Source: Candidatus Omnitrophota bacterium (lineage in GTDB: Bacteria > Omnitrophota > Gorgyraeia > S143-82). From it: DNA of 9,866 nt. The translations under genes and the position numbers were made by a program. The notes below the pieces were generated by a model. That model saw only the letters and a list, made by a program, of their open reading frames with translations, was not told the DNA's origin and did not search any database. The stretch spans positions 1 through 9,866 of the forward strand of contig JAMOOT010000173.1 in assembly GCA_027065215.1 (NCBI GenBank), in the 5' to 3' direction. This document shows positions 1 to 8,000 of this stretch, one piece after another. Within the stretch, counting starts at the first letter, position 1, and each line of letters opens with the position of its first letter.

Positions 1-1901
1 CTGCCCTTTCTCTTACTTCTATTGTAAGCAACAAACGGATTGGTAGTGGTGGGGCCTATTCTATTATTTCCCGTTCTCTTGGATTAGAGGCTGGTGGGGC
101 TATAGGGATATCTCTTTATTTGGCTCAAGCGATATCCATCGCCTTTTACATAAATGGCTTTTCTGAACTATGGCTTTCAGTTTTTCCTGGTGGGAATCAA
201 TTGTTGGTGGCTTTAATTGTCTGGACAGTGTTGTTCTTTGTTTCTCAGAGGAGCGCAAGACTCGCTTTTCATTTACAGTATCTTATATTGTTCGTGATTT
301 CTTTGGCGTTAGGGTCTATCTTTTCTGCCTTCCCGGGTTGGGAGAAGATAGGACAGAGTGGGGCGTTGCGACAAGAACACTTTTGGCATGTTTTTGCGGT
401 ATTTTTCCCAGCGGTTACAGGGGTTTTGGCTGGAGTTAATATGTCTGGTGAATTAAAAGAACCCGAGAAGACTATTCCCGTAGGGACATTATCAGCAATA
501 GGTGTGAGTTTTTTGGTATATTGTGTTGTAGCGCTGTGGTTTTCATCTGTAGCCCCAGCCCAAGAATTGGTGCAAGATAGTTCTGTAGCCGTGAAATATG
601 CCCGTTATCCCCAGTTGGTTATTGCAGGGATAATGGGGGCCACATTGTCTTCGGCCTTGAGTATGTTTGTATCTTCCCCTCGGGTATTGTTGGCTCTGGC
701 CAAACATAGGTTGGTGCCCGGCAGTAGATGGATTGGGTTGTCCTCTTCATCAGAAGAGCCGCGTATTGCAATTGCTATAACTGCTGGAATTTCTTTGATA
801 GGGTTGTTTGTTTCTCTTAATTCGTTGGCGGTTTTGCTTACTATGATTTTTTTAATTACATATGGGAGCATAAACTTTTCTGTCTTTGTAGAACAAGCGA
901 TTGGCATTGTTAGTTTTCGCCCTTCAATTCGTATTCCTCTTTTCTTACCAATAATAGGATTTTTGGGTACATTGGTATCAATGATTTTAATAGATCCTCT
1001 ATTCGCTTTTATATCCATTTTCTTATTGGCAGGATTTTATATCTATTTGGTGAGACGCGATTTTAGTCAGGGTTGGTCTGGTGTACGCAAAGGGGTGTTG
1101 ATGTTCTTGGCAGAGCAATGCCTCCGTTTGGCTAAGTCCCTTCCTGATAATCCGAAAATATGGAAGCCGAATATTATTTTGCCAGTAAATGAAGAGGCAT
1201 TGAAAAGGGTCTCTTCCCTTATTCCCCCTCTGCTTGCTCCCAACGGGAGGTTGGTTCTCCTGACAAAAGAGGGCAGGGATTGTGAGGCGGCCGAATCTTT
1301 CTGTTCTTATGTTCGAGGTCAAGGTCTATGGTCAACTTCTCTTTGCTTGGGGTTGGATAGATTGGAGGAGACAATCTACATATGTAATCAGATGTGCCTA
1401 CCAGTAAATATTCTCCTGATGGATTTAGGTGTTCAGGATTTTAAAAAGAGGATCCAAGATTGGTATCGGTTAGCGATAAGACATTCAATGGGATTTATTG
1501 GTTGCTTGCCATATGTGGGGAAAGATATTCGCAGGGTTAATTTGTGGATAAGAGAAGGTTCTCCAAATCTCCATCTCTCTATTTTAGTTGCATTGCATCT
1601 ATCCCGTTCCCAGGAGGTGGAGATATCTTTGATACAAGTGGTAAGTGATGGTTCAAAAATTCGTGGATATAACTACTTGGTAAAGTTGAAGGAGTTAATG
1701 CGTCTCCCAAGTGATACAAAGATAGAGGTGAAAGAAGGGGATTTTTGGGAGGTGTTAAAGGACCCACCGAAATCCGACCTGAATATCTTTGGTTTGCCTG
1801 ATACGGATGAATTCCCTGAGGAGTGGTTTGATTCTTTGCATGTGTTGCAGACGTGGATAATGGTGATTAAGGATTCACGTAGAGAGAGTGCCAGGGTTTG
1901 A
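1..1901 (+). CDS. SLC12-type amino acid/cation-chloride cotransporter family permease, 5'-truncated by the window
   Basis: Inner-membrane secondary transporter of the APC superfamily. The gene enters from the left edge in frame (first full codon at base 3) and 632 residues are visible; the true start is outside. Seen: GSGGAYSIISRSLG near residues 16-29, then YLAQAIS, and MSGELKEP at about 147-154. These match the GGAYxxISRSLG and MSGDLKDPxKSIP signatures of SLC12/cation-chloride cotransporters rather than ordinary amino acid permeases. Hydrophobic helices run to about residue 350. A soluble tail of about 280 residues follows, resembling the universal-stress-protein-like cytoplasmic domain known in archaeal and eukaryotic members. 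Substrate cannot be read from sequence: prokaryotic members may move amino acids or ions. The downstream DUF151 gene follows closely (49 nt, or overlapping if its GTG start is used), suggesting one operon. Family call is strong, substrate unknown. Confidence 0.85.
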   Translation, partial: ALSLTSIVSNKRIGSGGAYSIISRSLGLEAGGAIGISLYLAQAISIAFYINGFSELWLSVFPGGNQLLVALIVWTVLFFVSQRSARLAFHLQYLILFVISLALGSIFSAFPGWEKIGQSGALRQEHFWHVFAVFFPAVTGVLAGVNMSGELKEPEKTIPVGTLSAIGVSFLVYCVVALWFSSVAPAQELVQDSSVAVKYARYPQLVIAGIMGATLSSALSMFVSSPRVLLALAKHRLVPGSRWIGLSSSSEEPRIAIAITAGISLIGLFVSLNSLAVLLTMIFLITYGSINFSVFVEQAIGIVSFRPSIRIPLFLPIIGFLGTLVSMILIDPLFAFISIFLLAGFYIYLVRRDFSQGWSGVRKGVLMFLAEQCLRLAKSLPDNPKIWKPNIILPVNEEALKRVSSLIPPLLAPNGRLVLLTKEGRDCEAAESFCSYVRGQGLWSTSLCLGLDRLEETIYICNQMCLPVNILLMDLGVQDFKKRIQDWYRLAIRHSMGFIGCLPYVGKDIRRVNLWIREGSPNLHLSILVALHLSRSQEVEISLIQVVSDGSKIRGYNYLVKLKELMRLPSDTKIEVKEGDFWEVLKDPPKSDLNIFGLPDTDEFPEEWFDSLHVLQTWIMVIKDSRRESARV

Positions 1902-1950
1902 TGTGGGATTGGGTTTACTATGTGGGATATCTCTGATAAAATCTATATCT

Positions 1951-2355
1951 ATGGTGCAAGTTGAATTGTCCAAAATCATTATTGATGAAAAACGGCACGA
2001 TCAGGTGATTGTGTTAAAGGAAGTAGACGGGGAAAGATTCCTCCCAATAGTGATAGGGCTTCCAGAGGCTACTTCTATCAAGATGAAAATAAGCGGGTTC
2101 GATCCACCGCGGCCTTTGACCCACGATTTACTGAAATCTGTAATTGAGTCGTTGGGTGCAAGGCTAAAGTTTGTGGTTGTGGATAAACTCCAATTCAATA
2201 CCTTTCATGCTAAGGTTGTTTTAGAGAAAGAAGATGGTTCGGAGGTCTGGGTAGATGCCCGTCCATCTGATAGTGTTGCCCTTGCCTTGCGTGTGGAGGC
2301 CCCTATATTCGTAGAGGAAGAGGTATTGAATTCTGCTGATATGTTTGAAGTATGA
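1951..2355 (+). CDS. DUF151 / bifunctional nuclease (BFN) domain protein
   Basis: Small single-domain protein of 134 residues, close to the usual size of stand-alone bacterial DUF151 proteins such as Thermotoga TM0160. Seen: the domain opening VQVELSKIIIDEKRHDQVIV, the ERFLPIVIGLPEA segment, and the hallmark DARPSDSVALALRVEAPIFV near the C-terminus. Plant members have been reported to have DNase/RNase activity; the bacterial role is not settled. The frame is open further upstream to a GTG at 1888 (155 aa, overlapping the permease by 14 nt). I prefer ATG 1951 because family members begin just before the MVxVE strand and the extra 21 residues look like a hydrophobic read-back. Neither start has a clear Shine-Dalgarno sequence, so translational coupling with the permease is possible. 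The 3' end overlaps the next gene as ATGA. Confidence 0.88.
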   Translation: MVQVELSKIIIDEKRHDQVIVLKEVDGERFLPIVIGLPEATSIKMKISGFDPPRPLTHDLLKSVIESLGARLKFVVVDKLQFNTFHAKVVLEKEDGSEVWVDARPSDSVALALRVEAPIFVEEEVLNSADMFEV

Positions 2356-2831
2356 AAATAGGAATTATTTCTGATACCCATGACAATATCCCCAAAATAT
2401 ATTCTGCAGTAGAGATCTTCAAAAAAGAGTGTGTGGATTTTGTAATCCATGCCGGAGATATAATTGCTCCGTTTTCTGTTGCCCCTTTTATGCAAATGGG
2501 AATAGAATGGCGGGCAGTGTTTGGGAATAATGATGGTGAGAGGAAAGGCCTTGCTGAGAAATCCGCAGGTCGGATAACGGATCAGCCTTTAGATCTAATC
2601 TTGGCGGATAGGCGTATTATGGTGGTCCATGAGCCAGGGAATATAAGGGATCAGGATTATCTTGATCACGATGTTATTGTGTATGGCCATACTCATAGAA
2701 AGGAAATTAGCCGTCGTGGACAGACTTTAGTTATTAATCCGGGAGAGGCCTGTGGTTACCTCACGAATATGGCAACCTTGGCCATATTGGATACCGATTC
2801 CTTATCTGCTCGATTCTTGGAGATAAAGTGA
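2352..2831 (+). CDS. YfcE/MJ0936-family metallophosphoesterase
   Basis: Cytoplasmic calcineurin-like phosphodiesterase of 159 residues, normal length for the YfcE/MJ0936 family. All metal-ligand motifs are present in order: SDTHDN (D8, H10), HAGDI (D36), FGNND (N59), VVHE (H93), and YGHTH (H113, H115), followed by the family NPGE turn. Characterised relatives are Mn- or Ni-dependent phosphodiesterases active on model phosphodiesters; the natural substrate is usually unknown and cannot be told here. The start codon overlaps the stop of the DUF151 gene (ATGA), and the stop overlaps the start of the tRNA nucleotidyltransferase gene, so translational coupling in one operon is very likely. The enzyme looks intact and catalytically competent. 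Confidence 0.92.
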   Translation: MKIGIISDTHDNIPKIYSAVEIFKKECVDFVIHAGDIIAPFSVAPFMQMGIEWRAVFGNNDGERKGLAEKSAGRITDQPLDLILADRRIMVVHEPGNIRDQDYLDHDVIVYGHTHRKEISRRGQTLVINPGEACGYLTNMATLAILDTDSLSARFLEIK

Positions 2832-4276
2832 TGTCTCCCCTTTTTGATTTGATCTGCCTTAGCAGGAGAGAACGAGACCTTCTTCATCGAATTCGGGTTA
2901 TCTTGGGCACAAAGGAAGACAGATTTTTAGTGGGAGGTATAATTCGTGATGCTTTCTTGAGAAGACGTCGAGAAAAGATTGACTTTGACCTTGTATCCCC
3001 CTGCTCTAAGGAAGATGTGTCTCTGTTACAATCCCAACTGGGGGGAAAGATAGTACTTTTAGATGAGAGATTGGGGATTTATCGGTTGGTATTGACCCCC
3101 TATGTATACATAGATGTAGCAAAATTAAGGGAGGGTGGTATAGAGGAGGACCTTAGGCATCGGGATTTTACCGTAAATGCAGTCACAATTAGGTTGTCGG
3201 ATTTGAAGATTGTTGATCCCTTGAAAGGTTTAAGGGATTTGAAGATAGGGAAATTACGATTGTGTGGGCCTGATGTTATGTTAGAGGACGCACTTCGTGT
3301 TTTACGGGCATTCTCCATTTCAGCCCAGTGTGGTTTGGCCTGGACAAGAGAGGTAGGAAGGGCGATAGGGAAATGCAAGGGTGGTTTAGAGGAAATTGCT
3401 AAAGAACGGGTCAATCAGGAATTATTACGACTTTTCTCTTCTTATAGGTGCGCGGATTGGGTTAAGAGGATGTTTAAGAGCGGAGTTTTTCCAATACTGG
3501 TTCCAGAGATGAAAGATATGGAAGGAATATGGCAAGGGCCTTACCATCATTTAGATGTATTAGAGCATTCATTTTTGGCATTGCAAAGATTAGAGGATCT
3601 GTTATCTCGTATTCCAAAGATTACGCGAATAACCCATCGAGATTTTTTGCTTTCCTATCTCAATGAACGAATAGGAAACTGGCCTCGTCGAGCATTATTA
3701 AAATGGGCTGCCTTATTTCACGATATTGGCAAGCCTTTTGTCAAGGAAGTTAGAGAGGACGGAAGGGTAACCTTTTATCGCCACGATTTAGTGGGGGCAA
3801 AGATATTATCTTCTCGTATGCAAAAATTAAAATTTTCCCGCAGGCAAGTAGATTTTGTAAAGACCCTACTTCAGTTGCATATGCGCCCCGGGGACCTTAC
3901 CAGAGAAGGAACCACTCTCCGTGCTGTGTATAGGTTCTTTCGGCAATCAGAGGGTGAGGATTTAGCGGTGATGCTTCTGTCTTGGGCTGACGCCTGGGCA
4001 ACGCGAGGCAGACTCAATCCATGGAGAAATTTTTATTCGCATCGCAAAAGGTTGATTGAGATGATAAATCTGTCAGTCGAAGAGAAGACCAAGGCTGATC
4101 TCCCTCGTTTGCTTTCTGGCCATGATGTGATGAAGATTCTCTCTATCCCTCCAGGGCCAGTTGTGGGTAAGGCATTAGACATAGTTCGGGAGAAACAATT
4201 TTTGGGAGAGATTCAGTCTCGTGAAGAAGCAGAGAATTGGTTGAAAAAATGGTGGAGAAGAAGAAGAAATACTTGA
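2831..4276 (+). CDS. cca: Class II tRNA nucleotidyltransferase (CCA- or CC-adding) with HD domain
   Basis: Adds 3'-terminal nucleotides to tRNA, or is a poly(A) polymerase relative; 481 residues. Seen (numbering from ATG 2831): VGGIIRDAFL at 34-43 with GG and RD, catalytic DFD at 51-53, the RHRDFTVNA motif near 109-117, DPLKGLRDL, the nucleotide-selecting EDALRVLR motif near 152-159, and ERVNQELLRLF. A C-terminal HD phosphohydrolase-type domain follows with HHLDVLEHS (about 239-247) and LFHDIGKP (H297, D298). Oddity: the segment between IDVAKLR and EEDLRHRDF is only a few residues, so the flexible loop of full CCA-adding enzymes appears deleted, as described for CC-adding enzymes. A GTG at 2828 could add one residue; ATG 2831 is preferred. 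Stop TGA (4274-4276) sits inside the -35 box of the next gene's promoter. Last gene of the cluster. Confidence 0.9.
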   Translation: MSPLFDLICLSRRERDLLHRIRVILGTKEDRFLVGGIIRDAFLRRRREKIDFDLVSPCSKEDVSLLQSQLGGKIVLLDERLGIYRLVLTPYVYIDVAKLREGGIEEDLRHRDFTVNAVTIRLSDLKIVDPLKGLRDLKIGKLRLCGPDVMLEDALRVLRAFSISAQCGLAWTREVGRAIGKCKGGLEEIAKERVNQELLRLFSSYRCADWVKRMFKSGVFPILVPEMKDMEGIWQGPYHHLDVLEHSFLALQRLEDLLSRIPKITRITHRDFLLSYLNERIGNWPRRALLKWAALFHDIGKPFVKEVREDGRVTFYRHDLVGAKILSSRMQKLKFSRRQVDFVKTLLQLHMRPGDLTREGTTLRAVYRFFRQSEGEDLAVMLLSWADAWATRGRLNPWRNFYSHRKRLIEMINLSVEEKTKADLPRLLSGHDVMKILSIPPGPVVGKALDIVREKQFLGEIQSREEAENWLKKWWRRRRNT

Positions 4277-4299
4277 CAGTCTCTACTAACGAGTGCTAA
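4273..4299 (+). promoter_or_regulatory. CIRCE-like operator 1 (HrcA site), left half degraded
   Basis: The known CIRCE operator is TTAGCACTC-N9-GAGTGCTAA. Here the right half GAGTGCTAA (4291-4299) is perfect. Exactly 9 nt before it, TTGACAGTC (4273-4281) matches the left half at 6 of 9 positions. The mismatches turn the left half into a consensus -35 hexamer. HrcA itself is not in the window. Confidence 0.7.
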
Positions 4300-4302
4300 A
4301 AT
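4273..4302 (+). promoter_or_regulatory. Promoter P1 of the small heat-shock gene (sigma-70 type)
   Basis: Consensus -35 box TTGACA at 4273-4278, an 18 nt spacer, and -10 box TAAAAT at 4297-4302 (5 of 6). The -35 box overlaps the stop codon of the upstream tRNA nucleotidyltransferase gene. Transcription would start near 4309 and give a leader of about 118 nt carrying the second operator. The CIRCE-like element is embedded in this promoter, so a bound HrcA repressor would block it. Confidence 0.7.
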
Positions 4303-4371
4303 TAAATTGCCCTGGGGGTGGTAAGACTAAGGTCGTAATCGGCAAAATTTTTTGGCAATAAATTAGCACTC
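4291..4371 (+). repeat. Long imperfect inverted repeat between the two operators
   Basis: GAGTGCTAA plus ATTGCC on the left (4291-4311) are mirrored by GGCAAT plus TTAGCACTC on the right (4354-4371). The two paired blocks of 9 and 6 bp are separated by a short unpaired stretch, and the loop is about 42 nt. It arises mostly from the perfect half-sites of the two CIRCE copies facing each other. In read-through RNA from the upstream operon it could fold into a long hairpin. Confidence 0.5.
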
Positions 4372-4389
4372 TAATGTAATGTCTGCTAA
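4363..4389 (+). promoter_or_regulatory. CIRCE-like operator 2 (HrcA site), right half degraded
   Basis: A perfect left half TTAGCACTC (4363-4371), a 9 nt spacer, then GTCTGCTAA (4381-4389), which matches the right half at 7 of 9 positions. It begins exactly 90 bp after operator 1 and ends 37 nt before the start codon of the small heat-shock gene. Confidence 0.75.
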
Positions 4390-4392
4390 AAT
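4363..4392 (+). promoter_or_regulatory. Possible second promoter P2 within operator 2
   Basis: TTAGCA at 4363-4368 (4 of 6 to TTGACA), an 18 nt spacer and TAAAAT at 4387-4392 have the same geometry as P1. The -35 match is weak, so this could be the relic of a duplicated promoter-operator rather than an active start. If active, RNA would begin near 4399, just before the ribosome binding site. Confidence 0.35.
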
Positions 4393-4426
4393 GTATATAA
4401 GAAAAAAATAGAAAGGAGGTGGGAGT

Positions 4427-4894
4427 ATGGCGTTGATGAAGTGGAGGAAAAGAGAAGTCTGGGATCCATTTCGCTATCTCTCTGACTTGCAGGAGGATAT
4501 GAATCGATTGTTTGATCTGTCTTTGGCTCGTCTTCCGCGTCAGTTGGAGGATATCGCCAATGTGGAGTGGGTACCTGCGGTAGATGTTATTGATGAAAAG
4601 GACAAACTTCGTATTAAGGCAGATCTACCGGGCATAAAAAAGGAGGATGTAGAGATAAATATCGAAGATGGTGTCCTAAGCATCAAAGGGGAACGACAGA
4701 ATGAGAAAGAAGAAAAGAATAAAAACTACTATCGCAGGGAGTGCTTCTATGGGGTCTTTGAACGGTCTATCAGTCTGCCGGCTGAGGTGGACATAGAAAA
4801 GGCCGAGGCCAACTATAAAGATGGTGTTTTGGAGATAATTCTGCCTAAAAAAGAGGAGTCCAAACCAAAGCAGATAAAGGTAAAGATTAAGTAA
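4427..4894 (+). CDS. hsp20: Small heat-shock protein (Hsp20/alpha-crystallin family)
   Basis: ATP-independent cytoplasmic chaperone of 155 residues, typical length. Seen: the N-terminal WDPFRYLSDLQEDMNRLFD segment usual for bacterial class A Hsp20, an alpha-crystallin domain from about residue 48 to 140 containing VDVIDEKDKLRIKADLPGIK, a RRECFYGVFERSISLP segment, and the signature A-x4-GVL (ANYKDGVLEIILPK, about 128-141). The C-terminal tail carries IKV near 150-152, the I-x-I/V motif that docks neighbouring dimers in oligomers. The start is fixed by a very strong ribosome binding site, AAGGAGGT at 4413-4420, 6 nt before ATG. The gene has its own promoter with two CIRCE-like operators and a terminator, so it is probably a monocistronic unit repressed by HrcA and induced by heat or misfolded protein. 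Confidence 0.96.
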   Translation: MALMKWRKREVWDPFRYLSDLQEDMNRLFDLSLARLPRQLEDIANVEWVPAVDVIDEKDKLRIKADLPGIKKEDVEINIEDGVLSIKGERQNEKEEKNKNYYRRECFYGVFERSISLPAEVDIEKAEANYKDGVLEIILPKKEESKPKQIKVKIK

Positions 4895-4924
4895 TATTAG
4901 GCGTCTTGCGCTAATGTCCGATAG

Positions 4925-4960
4925 TAGGCGCGTCGATTGGCGCGCCTATTTGTTTTTATT
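4925..4960 (+). terminator. Rho-independent terminator of hsp20
   Basis: Perfect 8 bp GC-rich stem TAGGCGCG (4925-4932) with CGCGCCTA (4941-4948), an 8 nt loop, and then a T-rich tract TTTGTTTTTATT. It lies 30 nt after the hsp20 stop and separates the heat-shock unit from the exported-protein genes. Confidence 0.9.
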
Positions 4961-4967
4961 TTATTTT

Positions 4968-5014
4968 TAAAATTTAATTGCTTGGTTGGCAATGGGTTTC
5001 ACTCGTGATAAACT
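4968..5014 (+). promoter_or_regulatory. Leader/promoter region of the 1233-aa gene with motif shared with its paralog
   Basis: Contains TAAAAT (4968-4973) followed by TTGCTTGGTTGGCAATGG (4978-4995) and later CGTGA (5004-5008). A closely similar string, again about 50 nt before the start codon, precedes the paralog at 8964. One reading is a promoter: TTGGCA (4986-4991), a 17 nt spacer, then TAAACT (5009-5014, 4 of 6). The other is a shared 5' leader element: ATTGC and GCAAT can form a 5 bp hairpin with loop TTGGTTG (4977-4993). The sequence does not decide between them. Confidence 0.4.
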
Positions 5015-5028
5015 TGTTATGATAAAGC

Positions 5029-5036
5029 AAGGAGAG
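5029..5036 (+). promoter_or_regulatory. Ribosome binding site that selects a GTG start
   Basis: AAGGAGAG at 5029-5036 has its GGAG core 9 nt before GTG 5044. No ATG in the same frame lies nearby, and starting at GTG gives a complete signal peptide, so this site supports the GTG start. Confidence 0.75.
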
Positions 5037-5043
5037 AAGATCG

Positions 5044-8000
5044 GTGTCTCTATGGAGAATTTTTCTCAAATGGGTCTCCTTGGGAATAGGACTTTGGCTG
5101 ATATTTATATCAACACCATCTTTTGCCTATCAGTGGGGTTGGGACGGGCGCTACATCTATGGTAAGACCCTTTCTTCAAAGGACGTTGAATTGTTTAAAG
5201 AATTAGTCTGTTTACCTGATAGGTTTTGGGTGAATCTCTCTCCTACACTTTCTCCAGAAGATGTCCTACCAGGGAGGTTATGGGCTGGGCAGGTGGGGCA
5301 GATACTATTGGATGCCGACCTCAAGTTAAAAAAGTTGTCAAAGGAGGTTATAGGGAACAAGTTGGATTGGGATGAGGATGTCTTGTTTCGAGTGATGATA
5401 TTCATTCGATATGCTGAGGTTGATTTATATAAGAATGGGAAGGCAGTAGATGGGATACGACTGGGGGTGAGGTTCTTTGCTGAGGATAAAGAGTGGGAGG
5501 AAAGGTTTAATAAGTACGTGGCTCCATATATTGAGCGGGAGGTGAATACCTCTCCTGACTTTGCTGATTTGAGACGATTGGTGGGGTTGTATGCCCTTTC
5601 TCGGACAGGGAAGTGCCATCCATTAGATAGAGTGTTTATGGGACAGGAATGGAATGATAAAGACGGAGCACTGGAAGAATACAGAAAGTTGTTCGAGGAT
5701 GGTGTAGTGGGTGGTGTGGAGATTGATAGTAAAAACTTTCAGGAAAGGTCCCATCCGAATAGCCTTCTTCCCGTAGTTGGCAAGGATCGCATTGCATTGA
5801 CAGAGACCCCAGATTCAGAGCATAAAAAGATTCTCTTTATGGCCAAAGAAAATGCTAAGCAATTTCTTACCAAATTGAACAGATCCTTTTTGCCAGAGGA
5901 AAGATTATTGGGGGATCTGATTCCTCTTGGAGTAGTGGATAAACACGAATACAATTCCCCGACACGAAAGGAAGAAGGAGTTTATGCGTTTTCCTTAGGA
6001 GAATTGAGGAGTAGGTCTGTAAGGGTTCTTGTAGATCCGATTGATGAGATTTGGTCAAATGTCCGTCAAAGATACTGGCAGGAGGTAAAAAAGAAATTAA
6101 AGGATGAAACAACTCGTGCGGTAAGTAGTGTAGATCCAGAAGGAGAGTATTTGTGGAGTGTGGAGGGAGGAATAAGGGGAAAGAAGGTGTTTATTTATCA
6201 AATAAGGCCCATAAGAAGAGTTAAGGATAGAGAAGAGAAATTTCCGAAAAAAGAAGAGTTTAAACATAGGTTGTTAAGGGTATTGAGGCAAATCAAGGAG
6301 GCCTTGGGCGGGTATGGTATAGACCTAAAAGATGCAATTACTGCTGTAGAGGAGGGGAGATTGAAAGACGGGACAGATTTGGTCTTAACTCAACTATGGA
6401 CTACCTACAGTAAGAATAAAGAGATTGGTAAAACCTTTGTTAAGGTGGCAGGGGAACTGCCGGAAGAAGATGAAAAGGTCTTATGGGATTGGGTACTTTT
6501 ATTCCCCACCACTGGCATGCACTTTTCGGTGTCCCTTCTGTTGGATGCCATTTCTTCCGAAAAAGGAGTGGATTTTTTGGTGGACAGGGTTTCTGATGTA
6601 GTTAATCTTGCTGACCAGTTAGGCCAAAGTGGATTGGGGAGGTGGGGAGGATATAAATTTGGTGCAAAGAAGGATGGGGATTATGGAGAGGTAGGAGATG
6701 AGCCCTTGTTTGGATTGGGAGGGGCAATAGTTTTGTGGCCTGCTTTGTTTGGAAAAGATAGTGGCGTGAAGGAGAGATATCGAAAGTTTCTGACACTATG
6801 TAGAGAACGCTTTGAAGAGGGGAAGATCTTTTCTATGGTGGAAAAGACGAACAGGTTTTTGCGGTTAGGAAATGAATCTTTCTTTGATCTATTGGATGAA
6901 GATATAAAAGAGGTATTGGGGGAGTTTGGAATTGGGAAGAAAGTGGGGCAGGAGAAAAAAATAGGGCAAGAAGAGACGGAGCGTAAGGAAGGGACTCGTC
7001 ATATAGTAATGGACGATCTTTCTTTTTCTGTGGTGATCAAAGGGAGGTTTGGGGATACAGTGATAGGTCGGGTTAGAGTGATTGCATCCCCAGAGGACAT
7101 TTATAAAGTACGCGATGGGGATATATTGATAATAAAGAATTTGCCGACCAATTATCCCCAAATAGAAGGTTTGCCTTCGTGCATTATAGCATTGGAAGAT
7201 GTTGTAGAAGGCCAGCATGTAGTTTTATATGTAAGGCAAATGGGTGTGCCATTAATAAAACTTCAAGGGGATTATTCATTAGATTATTTTCGGCAATTAG
7301 AAGGTGCCTGGGTAGAATTAGATCTCACGAAGCGTAGATTGCATATCTCAGAAGAAGGGAAAGGGGATCTTTTTATAAAGAATATAGTTTTGCCTTATAA
7401 AAAGAGGTTAGTAGAGGGAGTTAAGACTTCGATTACAGGTTTTCTTGAAAGAGATAGTTTTTCTACTGAAATTGCAATCGCTAATCTAAAGAACGCCCTC
7501 CCTGCTTCAGAGTTTGGTGCGAAGTCTGCTCGGCTGTCAGACCTTGTTCGAGCAGGGGTGAATGTGCCAGAAGGGATAGTGGTCTCTTTGGGGTTGTTGC
7601 GTTGGGTGTTGGATAGGGTGGAGTTTGATTGGGAATCTTGGAGAGAGGAATTTGAGAAGTCAGTCCAAGAGGGTACAGCAACCAGTGAGTTAAGGAATAT
7701 GGCTCGGGATATTCAGAAAAGGATATTGAACGTAGGCTTGGATGATTTCTTAGATAGGTTGTGGGAAGATTTGGGTAGTTTGAAGGAGAAGAAGATTATT
7801 GTTCGTTCAGTTTCTTCTGTGGAGGATAGGAGGTTTGCTCCGTTCGTTGGCACAGGGATTTTGGACAGTATTAGATTGAAGAAAGGGGATAAAAAAGAAT
7901 TAGGGGAGGTGATAAAGAAAGTTTTGTCTTCTATGTTTTCTCCCAATTCTTTGTTGGAGAAGATTAATTTAGGTATAGATCCTACAAAGGTGGGTATGGG

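Noticed and set aside
170..439. Alternative + strand frame inside the permease gene
   Set aside because: Overlaps conserved SLC12 coding sequence in another frame and shows no family similarity.
1888..1950. N-terminal extension of the DUF151 protein from GTG 1888
   Set aside because: No good ribosome binding site, the added residues do not resemble the family, and ATG 1951 fits the conserved domain start.
4307..4353. TTGCC...GGCAA stem followed by AATTTTTT as a terminator for the tRNA nucleotidyltransferase operon
   Set aside because: Only 5 bp of stem with a 29 nt loop and a gap before the T-run; too weak to annotate.
4896..4915. ATTAG...CTAAT inverted repeat just after hsp20
   Set aside because: Only 5 AT-rich base pairs with a 10 nt loop; the GC hairpin at 4925 explains termination.
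4986..5002. TGGCA followed by TTTCA looked like a sigma-54 -24/-12 promoter
   Set aside because: The second block is one base too close and lacks the invariant GC; the paralog's leader is displaced by a different amount.
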